From NCBI GenBank assembly GCA_001643675.2, contig LSRY02000059.1:315001-379000 (forward strand): 64,000 nt of DNA. The letters run 5' to 3'. Position numbers and translations under genes: made by a program. The notes under the pieces were generated by a model. The model saw only the letters and a list, made by a program, of their open reading frames with translations, was not told where the DNA came from and did no database searches. Origin of the DNA: Monocercomonoides exilis (lineage: Eukaryota > Preaxostyla > Oxymonadida > Polymastigidae). Below, in pieces: positions 1-10,426 of this stretch (position 1 is the first letter of the stretch; each line of letters begins with the position of its first letter).

Positions 1-534
1 AAAAATCTTCAATTCGAGTAAAATAATTTTTTATCATACATCGAGTAGATATATATGTTGATTGCTGCCTGCCAAGAAAAGAATCCATGCACCATTGAAT
101 TGCAATATCTATAGATATAATCTGAAAGAAAATCGTTATTCATGTTTCTTTGTTAATATATTGTATAATTTCATACTAATGCATATTCAATAGATGCAAA
201 AACCATTTCATTTCTTCCTCTTCCATTTTCGAAATTAATAAATTTCCAGAAGCGCTTGAAAAGCGAAGAACATTTTGTTTTTGACATTTGAAAAAATATT
301 ATAAGTTTCAGATCAATCTTGTTATCTTTTTGATTTTAAACGACAAATTATTGCTATTTATCAGTAATTCGTTTGTTTTAATATATAGTTTTTAATGATA
401 CGTAATTCATGTAAATTTTAAATGTTTTTCTTAGATTCTTGAAGAGAAAAGGTAACAAAAGCCGTTCTAAAGATTCAGAGTTTCAACAAACTGAAAAATT
501 ATATTCAAAACGTGAAAGAAAAAGATCATGATCT
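1..534. other. AT-rich intergenic / 5' flank of the first gene
   Basis: AT-rich DNA with no open frame of note, no recognisable RNA gene and no clear repeat. It ends at the ATG of the 766-aa gene. The 3' end of an off-window gene cannot be excluded but nothing supports it. Confidence 0.5.
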
Positions 535-2835
535 ATGACCGTTCTGGATATTATGAAAAAAGATGAAACGCCACAAGTGATCAACACTTTTTTTGATCCT
601 TTTTTAATGGAAGAGGTTGATTCAGAAAGGATCCCAGTGTCTGTTTTACAACCTGGAATGCAGTGTTCTAGTATTTTTCTTATTACACATACTTCTTCAT
701 CAAATCAAAGCTCTTTTTTGGTTGATAATACTGATTTTTCTTCTCAAGTATCAGATGAGCTTTTCTCTTTTGAAGGACGAATGCATTTGGAATCAAAAAA
801 AGATACATTATTAGAAAATACCATAATATTACTTCCTGAAAGTTCAGTTTCCATTCAACAATTTAAACCTGTTTTACAGCCAACTCCATTGTTTAAACTT
901 GAAGATAACTATGCAGAAAAACATCCATTTTCATCTGTTTTTCAGTCCAGTACAACAACAACTAACGATACAAAAAGCTTTCATGATAGTAAAGATTATA
1001 GAAAAAATGTTAAACATTCCGGATTACTTCCTTTGGTTAAAACAAGTGAATTTTCAAATATTAGGGAGCAAGTTGCGCAAATGGAAAATCATCAAAAACT
1101 TAAAGATGCGAATGTTTTTGATAAAATGAAAAAATATTCTCAAAATGGAATTAAATCAAGAATATCTACAGAAAATAATAAGTGTGGTCAAACAGGGAAA
1201 ATTCATCAAAGGATTCAAATGATGGAGAAAAGAAACTCTCCCAATGTCATTTCCGAGCAGCATTCCAAAAAATTCAGCACAACGCCTGAAGATTCATCGA
1301 TGCTTTTACAAACAATCTCTTCACCTCCAGCTTCTCCCAAATCTCGTTCGTCAAGTCCATCCTCTTTTCATTCCTCCTCTTCGCCAAGTTCAGATACATC
1401 TGATGTGGATGAACCTGTTGCAAATACTCTCCGTTTGTGGGAAAGCAGAAATTCAACTCAGCTGATCACATCTCCAAATGCCGATATTTTACGCAGAAAG
1501 GATCTAAATTGGACGATTGATCAAATGGTCTCTGCACTTCTCCGAGAATGGCGAATGAACGATAGAGACGATGAATGGATGACTAAGAAAAGGGAAGAGG
1601 TGTGGAGCGAATGGAGGAAAATGGAGCAAGTTGCTGTGACTGAAGAGGAGAAGAGGCAAGCAGAAGACAAAAAACAAGAACTTTTGGATAGATGCTTAAA
1701 AGAGGAAAGCATGAGGAAAAAAATCATATCCTCCGAAATCAAACAAGCGAAAAGGTTTTATGCGACATATGGCATCTGGGTTATGAAAAATTGGGCATCA
1801 TCAAAGACGGAAATACGAATGTGGGAAAGGGCTGCAAGAAAGCTTAACAGAAAAAACAAGAAATTACAAGAAAAACAACTGGAGGAGAACAATGAATTTC
1901 TTTATCGTATCGAAGAATTGGTTAACCTTGAAAAGAAAGACTGTGCACATAACAACGATAAAAATGAAGTTTGTTCATTTCAATCACAGTCTTCCACATT
2001 ATGTCACGATTCAAAAAATTTGCCTTCTCTTGATTCAGCTGTTTCTGCACAAGATAAGGCGGGATCAAATGTTCTTCAAATTCAATTAAATGAATCAGAA
2101 TCTCAACATTCGTTTAAATATACCTCTTTTTCTTCCTCTTCTTCTCCAACTACTATGACTTCTTCTTCGTCTTCTGTTCATTTAACGCTTCCGCTTCATT
2201 CTCCTTTTTCGTGTACTTCATCCATATCTTCTCCGTCTCATTCATCGTCTCGTCTTATTGAGAGTCAGAGGCAGATATTTGCTCAACCATCAATGCCAAG
2301 TGTAGTAAATATGACAAAAGATTCAGAGAATGCTGATTATCATTGCAATGAAGCTGAAGATTTACAAGCTACAAAATGTTTTTCAAAAAAAGATGGAAAA
2401 GAGCATAGTTCTCAGGAAATGATTTGTGATTCAAAAAACAATTTCTCCGTCGGACCTTTGTTTGATCATCCTCCGCCTCGCCCAGTTGTTGAATGCACTT
2501 TATTAAAAGAAAATACTGATTTTTCGTTCATCGCCCCATTTAAATCTTATCGTTCTGTTGACATTCGATCAAGTGCAACTAATTGCTCCCATAGCACACT
2601 TTGTCATGCTCAAAACACTTTTCAGGAGAAGAACAATCCACCTCCTCGAAAAAAGCATGGAAAAGTTTCACTTGTTCTCCCAGTTCATCAAAAGCCTCTT
2701 TTTGCAGCTCCTCTTCCTTACCCTCAACTTTCTATCACTTCACATATTTCTGCTGCTCAACCTATCACATTTACTATGCCTCCTATTCCAAAAGTTGATT
2801 TACCTATTGTATTTCCAAATTTTTTTGAATTTTAA
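535..2835 (+). CDS. Unrecognised 766-aa protein with Trp-rich charged helix region
   Basis: Single open exon from ATG to TAA. I do not recognise a family. Residues about 1-300 are polar and look disordered, and about residues 265-295 are Ser/Pro-rich. Residues about 300-470 form the only ordered-looking block: it is highly charged and helical with several spaced tryptophans (in LREWRMNDRDDEWM, EVWSEWRKME and GIWVMKNWASS), so it may be a coiled coil or a helical binding domain. Residues about 530-590 are Ser/Thr-rich. The C-terminus is Pro-rich and ends in alternating Pro and hydrophobic residues. There is no signal peptide or membrane segment. An upstream non-coding exon is possible because the 5' flank was not resolved. 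The long open frame with sensible composition makes it very likely a real gene; function unknown. Confidence 0.75.
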   Translation: MTVLDIMKKDETPQVINTFFDPFLMEEVDSERIPVSVLQPGMQCSSIFLITHTSSSNQSSFLVDNTDFSSQVSDELFSFEGRMHLESKKDTLLENTIILLPESSVSIQQFKPVLQPTPLFKLEDNYAEKHPFSSVFQSSTTTTNDTKSFHDSKDYRKNVKHSGLLPLVKTSEFSNIREQVAQMENHQKLKDANVFDKMKKYSQNGIKSRISTENNKCGQTGKIHQRIQMMEKRNSPNVISEQHSKKFSTTPEDSSMLLQTISSPPASPKSRSSSPSSFHSSSSPSSDTSDVDEPVANTLRLWESRNSTQLITSPNADILRRKDLNWTIDQMVSALLREWRMNDRDDEWMTKKREEVWSEWRKMEQVAVTEEEKRQAEDKKQELLDRCLKEESMRKKIISSEIKQAKRFYATYGIWVMKNWASSKTEIRMWERAARKLNRKNKKLQEKQLEENNEFLYRIEELVNLEKKDCAHNNDKNEVCSFQSQSSTLCHDSKNLPSLDSAVSAQDKAGSNVLQIQLNESESQHSFKYTSFSSSSSPTTMTSSSSSVHLTLPLHSPFSCTSSISSPSHSSSRLIESQRQIFAQPSMPSVVNMTKDSENADYHCNEAEDLQATKCFSKKDGKEHSSQEMICDSKNNFSVGPLFDHPPPRPVVECTLLKENTDFSFIAPFKSYRSVDIRSSATNCSHSTLCHAQNTFQEKNNPPPRKKHGKVSLVLPVHQKPLFAAPLPYPQLSITSHISAAQPITFTMPPIPKVDLPIVFPNFFEF

Positions 2836-2870
2836 TATTTCATTTATGATGTTTTAACAAAAAATAAAAT

Positions 2871-3406
2871 ACACCAAAAATTATTCAAAATGAGAATTTT
2901 TGCAATCGAATTAATAATTTTGCAAACGAATTAATAATAATTTCATTCATTAAAATAATTTTTCATTCAAATTAATAATTTTTGCGTTCGAAATGAAAAA
3001 TTTTCAAACGAAATAAAAAAATTTGTATTCGAAAAGAAAATATTTTCTGTTTTCATAGGAATTAAAATAATTTGAAATTCAAAAAATTTTCTTGAATAAA
3101 TAAAAAATTTCGAAAATTTTTCTTTCGTATGAAAAAAAAATGACAACACAAAATTATTTCTGATTCAAAAATGGCAAACTGATTTTCACAAAATTTGGTG
3201 AGTGTGCGAATAAATTTTTGTTAGGTTTACCACAATTATTAATTCGAATGTAAAAATTACTATTTCGTTTGAAAAAATTATTAATTCGTTTGCAAATTTT
3301 CCATATTGAAAACAAAAGTTCTCATTTTGTTTGCAAAATTATTATTTTGAATGCAATTTTTATTATTTTGAATGCAAAAATTCTCATTTTGAATAATTTT
3401 TGGTGT
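2871..3406. mobile_element. Foldback/MITE element with perfect 34-bp terminal inverted repeats
   Basis: Positions 2871-2904 are the exact reverse complement of 3373-3406 (34/34 bases), starting ACACCAAAAATTATTC. Inside the ends, both arms keep repeating a unit resembling TTAATAATTTTGCAAACG in inverted orientation, so the arms are long and imperfectly palindromic. The flank AAAT occurs directly on each side, a possible 4-bp target duplication; alternatively the ends can be read as TA plus CACC, a TA duplication. No coding capacity, so it would be non-autonomous. A degraded relative of the right end appears near 57012-57043. Confidence 0.85.
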
Positions 3407-3649
3407 AAATCACTAATTGAAAAGAATTTAATTTTTTTTTGAACTTTTAGTGCTTAAGCATTCACGTTTATAAACAAAAATTATTTTCTATCAAAGGATA
3501 CACTCTTTTTTCTTTTCATCTTGATCGTATATCAACTGTCGGACTTTTTGAATTATATTTATCCATAAGATTTATAACAAGAAAAATAATTTCTTATATA
3601 AAGTCAATCCAAAATTTTTCAATATATATATTTATTTATATTTATACAA

Positions 3650-3906
3650 GGGAGATTGTTTTTGAAATCATGTTTTTCCATTCAAATATTTCGGTTCAAA
3701 AATTTCACTTTAATATCACTGAAAGAACACTGAAAAGAGAAAAGGATTATTCAGTTCATCATCGTTTTTAATTTGGATTAAATATATGTCTGAGATGTTG
3801 TTCTGAAACCTTTTTTGTTTTTTTATGCAAAATCTCTTCCCAGTGACAAACAACCTTCGAAAAATTATCACTCCGAAAAAAGTCATGATATCAAAAATGA
3901 TTACCA
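3650..3906. mobile_element. 257-bp MITE, family B, copy 1
   Basis: Terminal inverted repeats of about 23 bp resembling GGGTGATTATTTTTGAAATC at both ends (imperfect here). The body aligns by eye with the reverse complement of the copy at 56649-56905, including a shared block around AACACTGAAAAGAGAAAAGG. It has the same length as that copy. No coding capacity. Confidence 0.75.
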
Positions 3907-4395
3907 TATATTTATGTTTTTGAATCAGTTATTAATTTCTTGTTTATTCTTAATAATAAAAAAAGAAACACAAGAAATTAAAGAACGTGGTATAAAAAAA
4001 ATTCAAAAACTTTCAAATGAGCTGTTTTCATTGAATGAATAGAAACTGAGTATATTTCACCAGTTTCGTATCATGTTTATTATTGCAGAAGTTTTAAACA
4101 TAATGACGTTTTTAAAAATGATTGTCAATTCTCACTCATTTCATTTTGTTTGTCTTGTTTTATAAGCACGACAATGGAAATGATATATTTTCCTATTTCA
4201 CAATTTTGATCACTTATTCAAAGCTATATTCGAGGATCTGGGCTGTTGCAGGAGTTTTGTGAATGTAGTTCACAAGTCCACTTTCTTTTAAGCTTAAAAA
4301 AAAAATATTATCTGATGAAGATACATATAAATTATCATTCGTTACAACTCACAAAAGTTATTCCACTCTGTCGCGAGTTGAACCAGATCTCACTT

Positions 4396-4663
4396 GGGGG
4401 AAAATACCGACTTTCAAGCTTTTTTTGCACAAAGTGAGAAAAAATAGTTTCTCTTATCGCATTACTAAACTTAATCAGATTTCAAAACAAATTGAATTTT
4501 CATGTCCGTAAACAAACATCAATGATATAAAAACATTATGTTTTGTGACATCAAATGTATTTCTAAAAATAAATCCATTTATATCAAAATTTTTGATCAC
4601 AAAAAGTTCATTAAAGATGCATAATTATTCAATGAAAATAGCTGAAGTCAAATATTTTGTCCC
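4396..4663. mobile_element. 268-bp MITE, family C, copy 1
   Basis: Begins GGGGGAAAATA and ends with an imperfect inverted counterpart (TTTTGTCCC). It is flanked by ACTT on both sides, a likely 4-bp target-site duplication. It aligns along its whole length with 53571-53838, which is also 268 bp. No coding capacity. The match between two loci 49 kb apart is what shows it to be an element. Confidence 0.8.
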
Positions 4664-5001
4664 ACTTGATAAATATGAAGCTTCCAAAGAGAGAAAATTG
4701 AAAAATCCAATGACTGTCACAAATGTCTTGTATTGGGAGGAAAAACCAAAAGCATAATTTATCCATTGGCAAGTCGAGTCAATACATTTTCTGACAGGTG
4801 TATTCGGTAGTCATCGTGCATCAAGACTGACCGTGTCTTCATGTATGGAAAATCAATCTTTTCAGGTTGACACAAGTGAAGAAAACCATCTCAATACAGT
4901 TTTCAAACAATTCCAATGAAATAGCGATGAATTTCGATTTCCGCGCAGCTATGAATTCAAGTTCGAGAGCCCAGAGACTGAAGTGATCATATATTGAACG
5001 A

Positions 5002-5364
5002 TTATTGTATCAGAAAACAAGGAGGAACAAAAATTCCATCAAGAAAATAGTGGAGCAACGATATGCTTTTTTCTTCTCTGTCAACAGGCGTGTGATCAAA
5101 TTCACGATTAATATTTGTTCTTCCCATTAGGTTCACCTTTCTTGTATCTTCATGGGCATGACAACCTGATTCATCAGCACAGAAGATCATTGAAGAATAT
5201 TTTCCACATGCATATTGAATTAAATAATTTTTGCATGAAATGATGTTTTGTTCGGAAATTTTCATTCTTTTTTCATCTCTCACGCTTGAAGAGACGACCA
5301 TCAATTCCTCGCTATCCCTTTTGATGAAAGAATAATGAAAATCATGAGATAAGGTTTTTGACAA
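5002..5364 (-). pseudogene. Degraded pogo/CENP-B-like DDE transposase fragment (tentative)
   Basis: A 120-codon frame on the minus strand. Its middle reads FCADESG, like the first catalytic Asp region of DDE_1 (pogo/Tigger/CENP-B) transposases, which typically read DETG. About 40 residues later comes ISLLHYFLDGIFVPPCFL, resembling the family's strand before the 'DG..lPP' segment. The frame stops right after, and the second Asp and third acidic residue are not visible in any frame downstream. The preceding minus-strand frame at 5458-5769 could be its N-terminal remnant, but I see no clear helix-turn-helix there. It sits among MITEs. The assignment rests on short motifs by eye and could be wrong. 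Confidence 0.35.
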
Positions 5365-6051
5365 ACTTTCTCAACTTTTAATATTTTTTTTATTTTTTTA
5401 TTGGTGTGATTTGTTTTCTTTTATCTTCAGAATTCCTAGAATTTCATTGACTTGTTTTTATTGTTTACGAGAAATCAATATTTTCTTTATCTCCCAAACT
5501 TTTTTCCTTTTATAATTGGTTTGAATGTTGAAGAAAGGGCTCGGAGGGCAGTTGAGTGCCTTTGCAATTCGCATGTTTGAATGTGTTTTCACTTTTCTTA
5601 TCTTGCATGTGTTTAAGAAGGAACGAATTAACGAAACTTTTGTTTTTGAAGTGTTTTGCTGTCGAAATGATGAAAGGAACTGAAAGTCAAATAATCGAAT
5701 GAATACCATTAATACTGTTTCAAATAAAGTTAAGCTAAAAGTCGAAAACTCTGAAGATATTTGTATCAAAAGACAGACAAATCTTTATGTTAAAAAAAAA
5801 AAATAATAGTTTTAGAATTACAGTTTCCAACAATTAACAATTAACACGAATTGTGATTGACTATACAATATTATAGATTATAGTTTCAAAATTAAGATGC
5901 AACATTAAAAATAATCAATTCATTTTTTTAAGGAGTTTTTGAAAAATTCTTTTGACTTTTGATTTGTTTTATAAAACAAATGTTAAAAAAAAATATTTTT
6001 TTTTCTCTTCAAAATTAAAAATTAATAAAAACATTTTATAAAAAAGGAAAA

Positions 6052-6997
6052 TTATGTCCGTCTATGAGTAGTATGCTCAAACAGAACAACTTGAGTATAT
6101 TCATGAGTAACAATATCACGTCGAACAGTTTTTTCAGTTTGAGGAGTCTGAATAGCATAAACGTCAATTAAAACAAGAAATATAATAATAATGAAATAAA
6201 AAAATATTTATAAAATTTAACAATTTAATTAAATTATCTCATTCAAAAAGGCATACATGTGGATCAACGATAATAGTTTTTCTATCTCTCTTACTTTTAA
6301 ACTGAAGGCCACTAGTATTATCCGCAATTACTTCAAAATTTGGAGAAGAATTGCTTTTTAACGTTTGCGTGTCCCAATTGTAATAACTTAAATCTGTGGG
6401 CTTTGGTAATAACTTAGCTTTTCTAAGGAAATATTGATCAAATTTTTTCTCTGTTTTCAGACGATGACCGTAATCTATATATCCACTGACTTCTTGCTGC
6501 TTTGCATTGTAATCTCGAATAAAAATTATAACAGCAAGGCGACCTTCCCTTACAAGTTTCTCACGTGCAGCAAGCGCCTGTAAAAATGGAAAATTAGCCA
6601 AATCTTTTCCTTCAGAAGCCAAGACCTGGAATAACAAAATCAAAAGTTATTGATAAATAATATAATATAAATACGCCAAACCTGAGGAGCTTGATTAGAT
6701 TTTGCTTTTTTCAATGTTTCAGCTGCTTTTTTTCTAAATTCAAAATCTTCTCTTTTCAATGCATTTCCACGACCTCTAAAACCTAGTTCCACCATCTAAA
6801 AAAATTAAAAAATTAAAAAATGCATTTTAAATGAAGAGTAATACCTCCCTTGCAAGATCCTGGTCCTCTAAATAAAATAAATCTTCATCAGAAATTTGAG
6901 AGTCTAAATAATCCTCATAAGTCTTCATTCTCTCTGTAAAAGCAACAGTATCTGTTGAGCTAGGGTCAGAAGAAGAAGATGCAGGATCATAAGCCAT
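6052..6997 (-). CDS. CFAP299: Cilia- and flagella-associated protein 299 (C4orf22 family)
   Basis: A 243-aa protein in four exons: 6997-6845, 6795-6682, 6625-6257 and 6147-6052. All three introns are in phase 0 (donors GTATTA, GTTTGG, GTATGC). The residue order matches animal CFAP299 (DUF4464) throughout: [44 protein letters not shown], then [50 protein letters not shown] and the C-terminal [16 protein letters not shown]. Length is close to the animal protein. The family is tied to motile cilia, so this organism very probably has a flagellum; the molecular role is not settled. It is divergent from the CD2BP2-like gene with 243 bp between start codons. The short last exon was found from the conserved tail. 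Confidence 0.93.
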
Positions 6998-7240
6998 TTG
7001 AACGAAAACTTACAACTTTTCTTCCCATTATCATAATATGAAATCTCTGATCACAATTATAATAAAATATTTATTCTCTTTAAAGAGTTGATTTCCAAAC
7101 GTTTAAACATTTGAAGATTATGTTTGTTGATTTTTTATATTTCGCATTTATTAACTTTGAATAAATTGTTTTGAACGTTTGAATACTGAATGTATTTTTA
7201 ATGATTTTTTAATAATAATTAATAAGATAAAAATTTAGAG
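6998..7240. promoter_or_regulatory. Shared divergent promoter region, CFAP299 / CD2BP2-like
   Basis: 243 bp separate two outward-facing start codons, so both promoters must lie here or overlap the genes. The sequence is AT-rich. No specific element is identifiable; this is inferred from position only. Confidence 0.45.
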
Positions 7241-8648
7241 ATGTCAGAATTAAATTCACGAAATTCTCGTAGAAAATGGACAACAGATCTTTCTGAATTA
7301 GACACAGATATTGGAGGATATGATTATGATTTACAAGCTGGAAAATTCTTAGGAATTGAAGGTGAAGAAAACACAGGTCTTCGAAGATTAGATGGAATTC
7401 CTATCACCCCGTTTAATATGAAGGATGAAATTAGGGATGGAATGTTTGATAGAGATGGAAATTTTCTTTTAAGTGAAAAAGAAAAAAGAGATCAATACAA
7501 AGATGCATGGCTTGATGAATACGAAGAAAAATGGGGGAAAGAGCCTTATCAAGTTTGAACCATTTTAACAAATTTAAAAAAACAATAAAAACTTTGTTAT
7601 TTTCGAATTATAGCTTCCAACAAAAGTGGCCAAAACATTTGATCGAGATGAATTGGATTCAGAAAAAAATGATGAGAGCGAAGAAAGTGACGAAGACGCT
7701 GAAGATGATCCATTGAAGCGAACTCAAAAGAAAAAAGTGATTGATTTTGTGGAAGAAGATGATGTTGAAAGCGATGATGAAGTGAAGCATGTTAATAAAT
7801 ATAACTTTGAATCAAAGCCTTTGAAAGAGCATGATGAAGACATGACAAGCGACAAAAGCGAGGAAGATGAGGAAGAAGGAGATGACGATGATACAAATGA
7901 TCAATTCATGGCAAAAGATATTGAAAAGCATGCAGAAAAAGAAAGATTAAGAGAGAAACTCGACAAAGAAGATGAAGAAGTTCTGAAAAGAGCACTTAAT
8001 CAAACAGACCAAATATCACAAAAATTAAATCATTCAGATCAGAAATTGACAAAATCACAACGGGATAATAAAAGAAAAGAGGAAATGAAGCAAATTGCAA
8101 ATGAATTTAATGATACAGACGATGAAGAAAAAATGGAAGATTTTCATGGAAAAACGAATAAACGATTGAAAGGAGCAGATGGAAAAGGATATCCTTTAGC
8201 CAACAATACTCATTCACTCGACATCGGCAATGAAAAACATGAAAACGAAATTGATGCAGATGCAGGTGCAAGTGATGACGAGTTTGATATGTTTTCTGAT
8301 CCGAGCAGCAAACCGACAAATGAATCGCTTCATTCGAAACCTGACTCCGAAAAGCCAGAAACACAAATAAGAAGAGAAATGCTCCAGATTATGAAGCCTG
8401 GAGAGAGCGTATGGGACTCGCTGAGACGAATAAAGAAAGAAATGGACAAAGAAAAAATGATGGAAAAAGGAAAGAATGGAAAGAAAAATAACATGGAAAA
8501 GTTTAGAAACAAAGCTTCTTCTTCAACTGCAGCTTCTCAACAATTCATGAAATTAACTGAGTTAGCAGACGAACTATTGCAAACATTTTCATATTCAAGT
8601 GCGTATGAAGATAGATACGAGACAATAAATATGTTGATAAACAAATAA
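7241..8648 (+). CDS. CD2BP2 / U5 snRNP 52K (Lin1)-like splicing factor lacking the GYF domain
   Basis: Two exons, 7241-7552 and 7614-8648 (61-nt intron, phase 0, donor GTTTGA), giving 448 aa. The N-terminus has the block typical of CD2BP2/Lin1: GIPITPFNMKDEIRDGMFDR followed by DGNFLL and an AWLDEYEEKW segment, like human 'ITPFNLQEEMEEGHFDADGNYF...DSWLDNIDW'. A long acidic Lys/Glu/Asp-rich linker follows. Near the C-terminus, REMLQIMKPGESVWDSLRRI and LTELADELLQTFS match the conserved helical middle of the family. In the family this protein belongs to the U5 snRNP and binds Prp6 and Dib1-type partners. The C-terminal GYF domain expected after this block is absent, and nothing like it is visible in the next 900 bp. 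The homology is clear; the GYF loss is inferred from the visible stop codon. Confidence 0.85.
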
Positions 8649-9526
8649 AATAACTGCAAAATGCGGTTTTTTAAAATAATACTATTATTATAAATACTGT
8701 TGATAACAAACATACTGTTGATTGCTCGAAAATTATAAGATTTGAAGGACTAGAACATCAACTCCTCATGCCTAAGAGACAATCACAAAAGTTCTAAAGA
8801 AATTTTCAAATATGAAAAAACATTCAGTCATTTTTCTAATCAAATCTTGTGTAAAAATAATCATTTTTAGCAATTCAATTTTGAAAATAGTTTTATTTTT
8901 TGAATAAAAAAAGAGATAATAAGAAATTTGTATCTTTATTCACACTGTTGATATGACAATTAATGCAAATACTAAAAAAGAACGATTTATTCATAATAAT
9001 AACAAATTCATTTTTCCAAAAAAAATTTTTTTTGTTCTGTTGAAACAAAATAACGTTCTGTTAATTTTCAATAGTTTCTAAAAATTTCATTGTTTATAAT
9101 TTTCATTTTCATGACTCTCTTTTTCTTATGTTGTGATGATTGAAAACTGGATGAATAAAAATCTAATTTTCAGATTCCAATTTATTTTGAACTTTTTGAT
9201 TCACAAAATAATTAAATTCAAAGTTCAAACTTTTGTTTGAAAGATTAAAAGAAATAAGATTGAAAAGAAAATTCATAGACTGCAATAATTGTTATTCATT
9301 TAATTGACAATGTTCATCATTTTAACAGATTTTTTATTTTTTAAGTTTTGTTTTCCTTTTTTTGAAAAAATAATTAATTATTTTCTTTTTTAAAGTTGCA
9401 AATATTTTAATTGCATTTTTCAATTCTCAAAAATAATCATATATATGTCTTATTTGATGGAAGATATTTTCACATTTCCACATAAACATAAATCACTCAA
9501 TTATATGTTCAGATCATTCACCATTT
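8649..9526. other. AT-rich intergenic region
   Basis: About 880 bp between the CD2BP2-like stop and the PSI-like small gene. Many A and T runs; no open frame of note, no tRNA-like cloverleaf and no inverted-repeat element recognised. Confidence 0.5.
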
Positions 9527-10154
9527 ATGATTGAGTTTTTGGTATTTTGTGAGCTTATACAGATAGGTATATTTTATAATTGATTAATTACATATATCTT
9601 ATATAATTACATTTAAACAAACCACATGGTATTTACAATTCTTATTTTTCGATATTAATAAAAGGCTGCTCAATAAATTGCACTTTACAACAAGATAAGA
9701 GTAGCTGTGTAAAATCAAGATTTTGCATTTGGTGTAAAGCTGCAGTTTCAGTTTGTTTTCAATTATTTTTGAAAATTACTATATAATTTATAACAAAATA
9801 AAAAATAAATCTATTTTTTTGTTATCCAAAACAATTTTTGACCTTTCCTTAGAAATTGGATCCTGCATCGCCTCGTGCTCCATTGTGCCTTGATGGTATT
9901 GCAGTTAATTTCTTTTATTTGATTTTTATTTTTTGCTTATTCATTGAAAAATTTCAATTGCAGGAGGACAATATGGAGCTGATACCGGAGATAACATGAA
10001 TTACAAATGCGATTATAAGGAAAGCTTATGGCTCTCAGAATCAATCACATTACCTATTTTTGTGTTGATAACAGTTTTAGTATTCTTCGGTGGATTTGCC
10101 ATTTGCGAAGGCATACTGCTGTTTGTATGCATGAAATGCAAAAAGAAGAAATAA
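9527..10154 (+). CDS. Small PSI-like cysteine-rich single-pass membrane protein
   Basis: Hand-built 117-aa model in four exons: 9527-9566, 9665-9744, 9853-9895 and 9964-10154 (phases 1, 0, 1; total 354 nt). The start MIEFLVFCELIQIGCS is hydrophobic and could be a short signal peptide. Next comes a cysteine pattern like a PSI domain (C-T-L-Q-Q, then SCVKSRFCIWC, then PLCLDG and YKCDY), including the typical CxWC. A membrane segment of about 30 residues follows (ITLPIFVLITVLVFFGGFAI onward), then a short basic tail, CMKCKKKK. That predicts type I topology with a tiny cytosolic tail. All junctions obey GT/AG with matching phases, which is the main support. The first exon is least certain; a further upstream exon could exist. 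Function unknown. Confidence 0.6.
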
Positions 10155-10426
10155 TACATCATTTCAAGTAACTTATTAAACTCAAAAGTCGATATATGTT
10201 TTTTTTTTGAATTTGTTAAATTTTTTTATTTTGATTTTCTTCATCTTCTCATTAAAATACTTTGAAAACACGCTACGAATTGAGAGATTTTCACCTTGGT
10301 TAATTATATCACATATTATTGAAAAATACTCCAAAGTATTTTGTGTGATCCGACCACCCGAAAGAAAAAGTTGATTAATATTGAGAGATAAAAATTTAAA
10401 GAAGATTTGATTCCAAACGATATCAA

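Larger units (their letters stand above)
2836..6051. other. AT-rich intergenic block rich in mobile-element remnants
   Basis: Between the 766-aa gene and the 3' end of CFAP299. It holds a foldback element (2871-3406), one copy each of two MITE families (3650-3906 and 4396-4663) and a degraded transposase reading frame (5002-5364, minus). I see no intact host gene or RNA gene in the rest. Short open frames at 3815-4042 and 5458-5769 have no support. Confidence 0.6.

Noticed and set aside
5458-5769. 103-codon minus-strand frame, possible transposase N-terminus
   Set aside because: No clear helix-turn-helix pattern; kept only as a possibility in the 5002-5364 entry.
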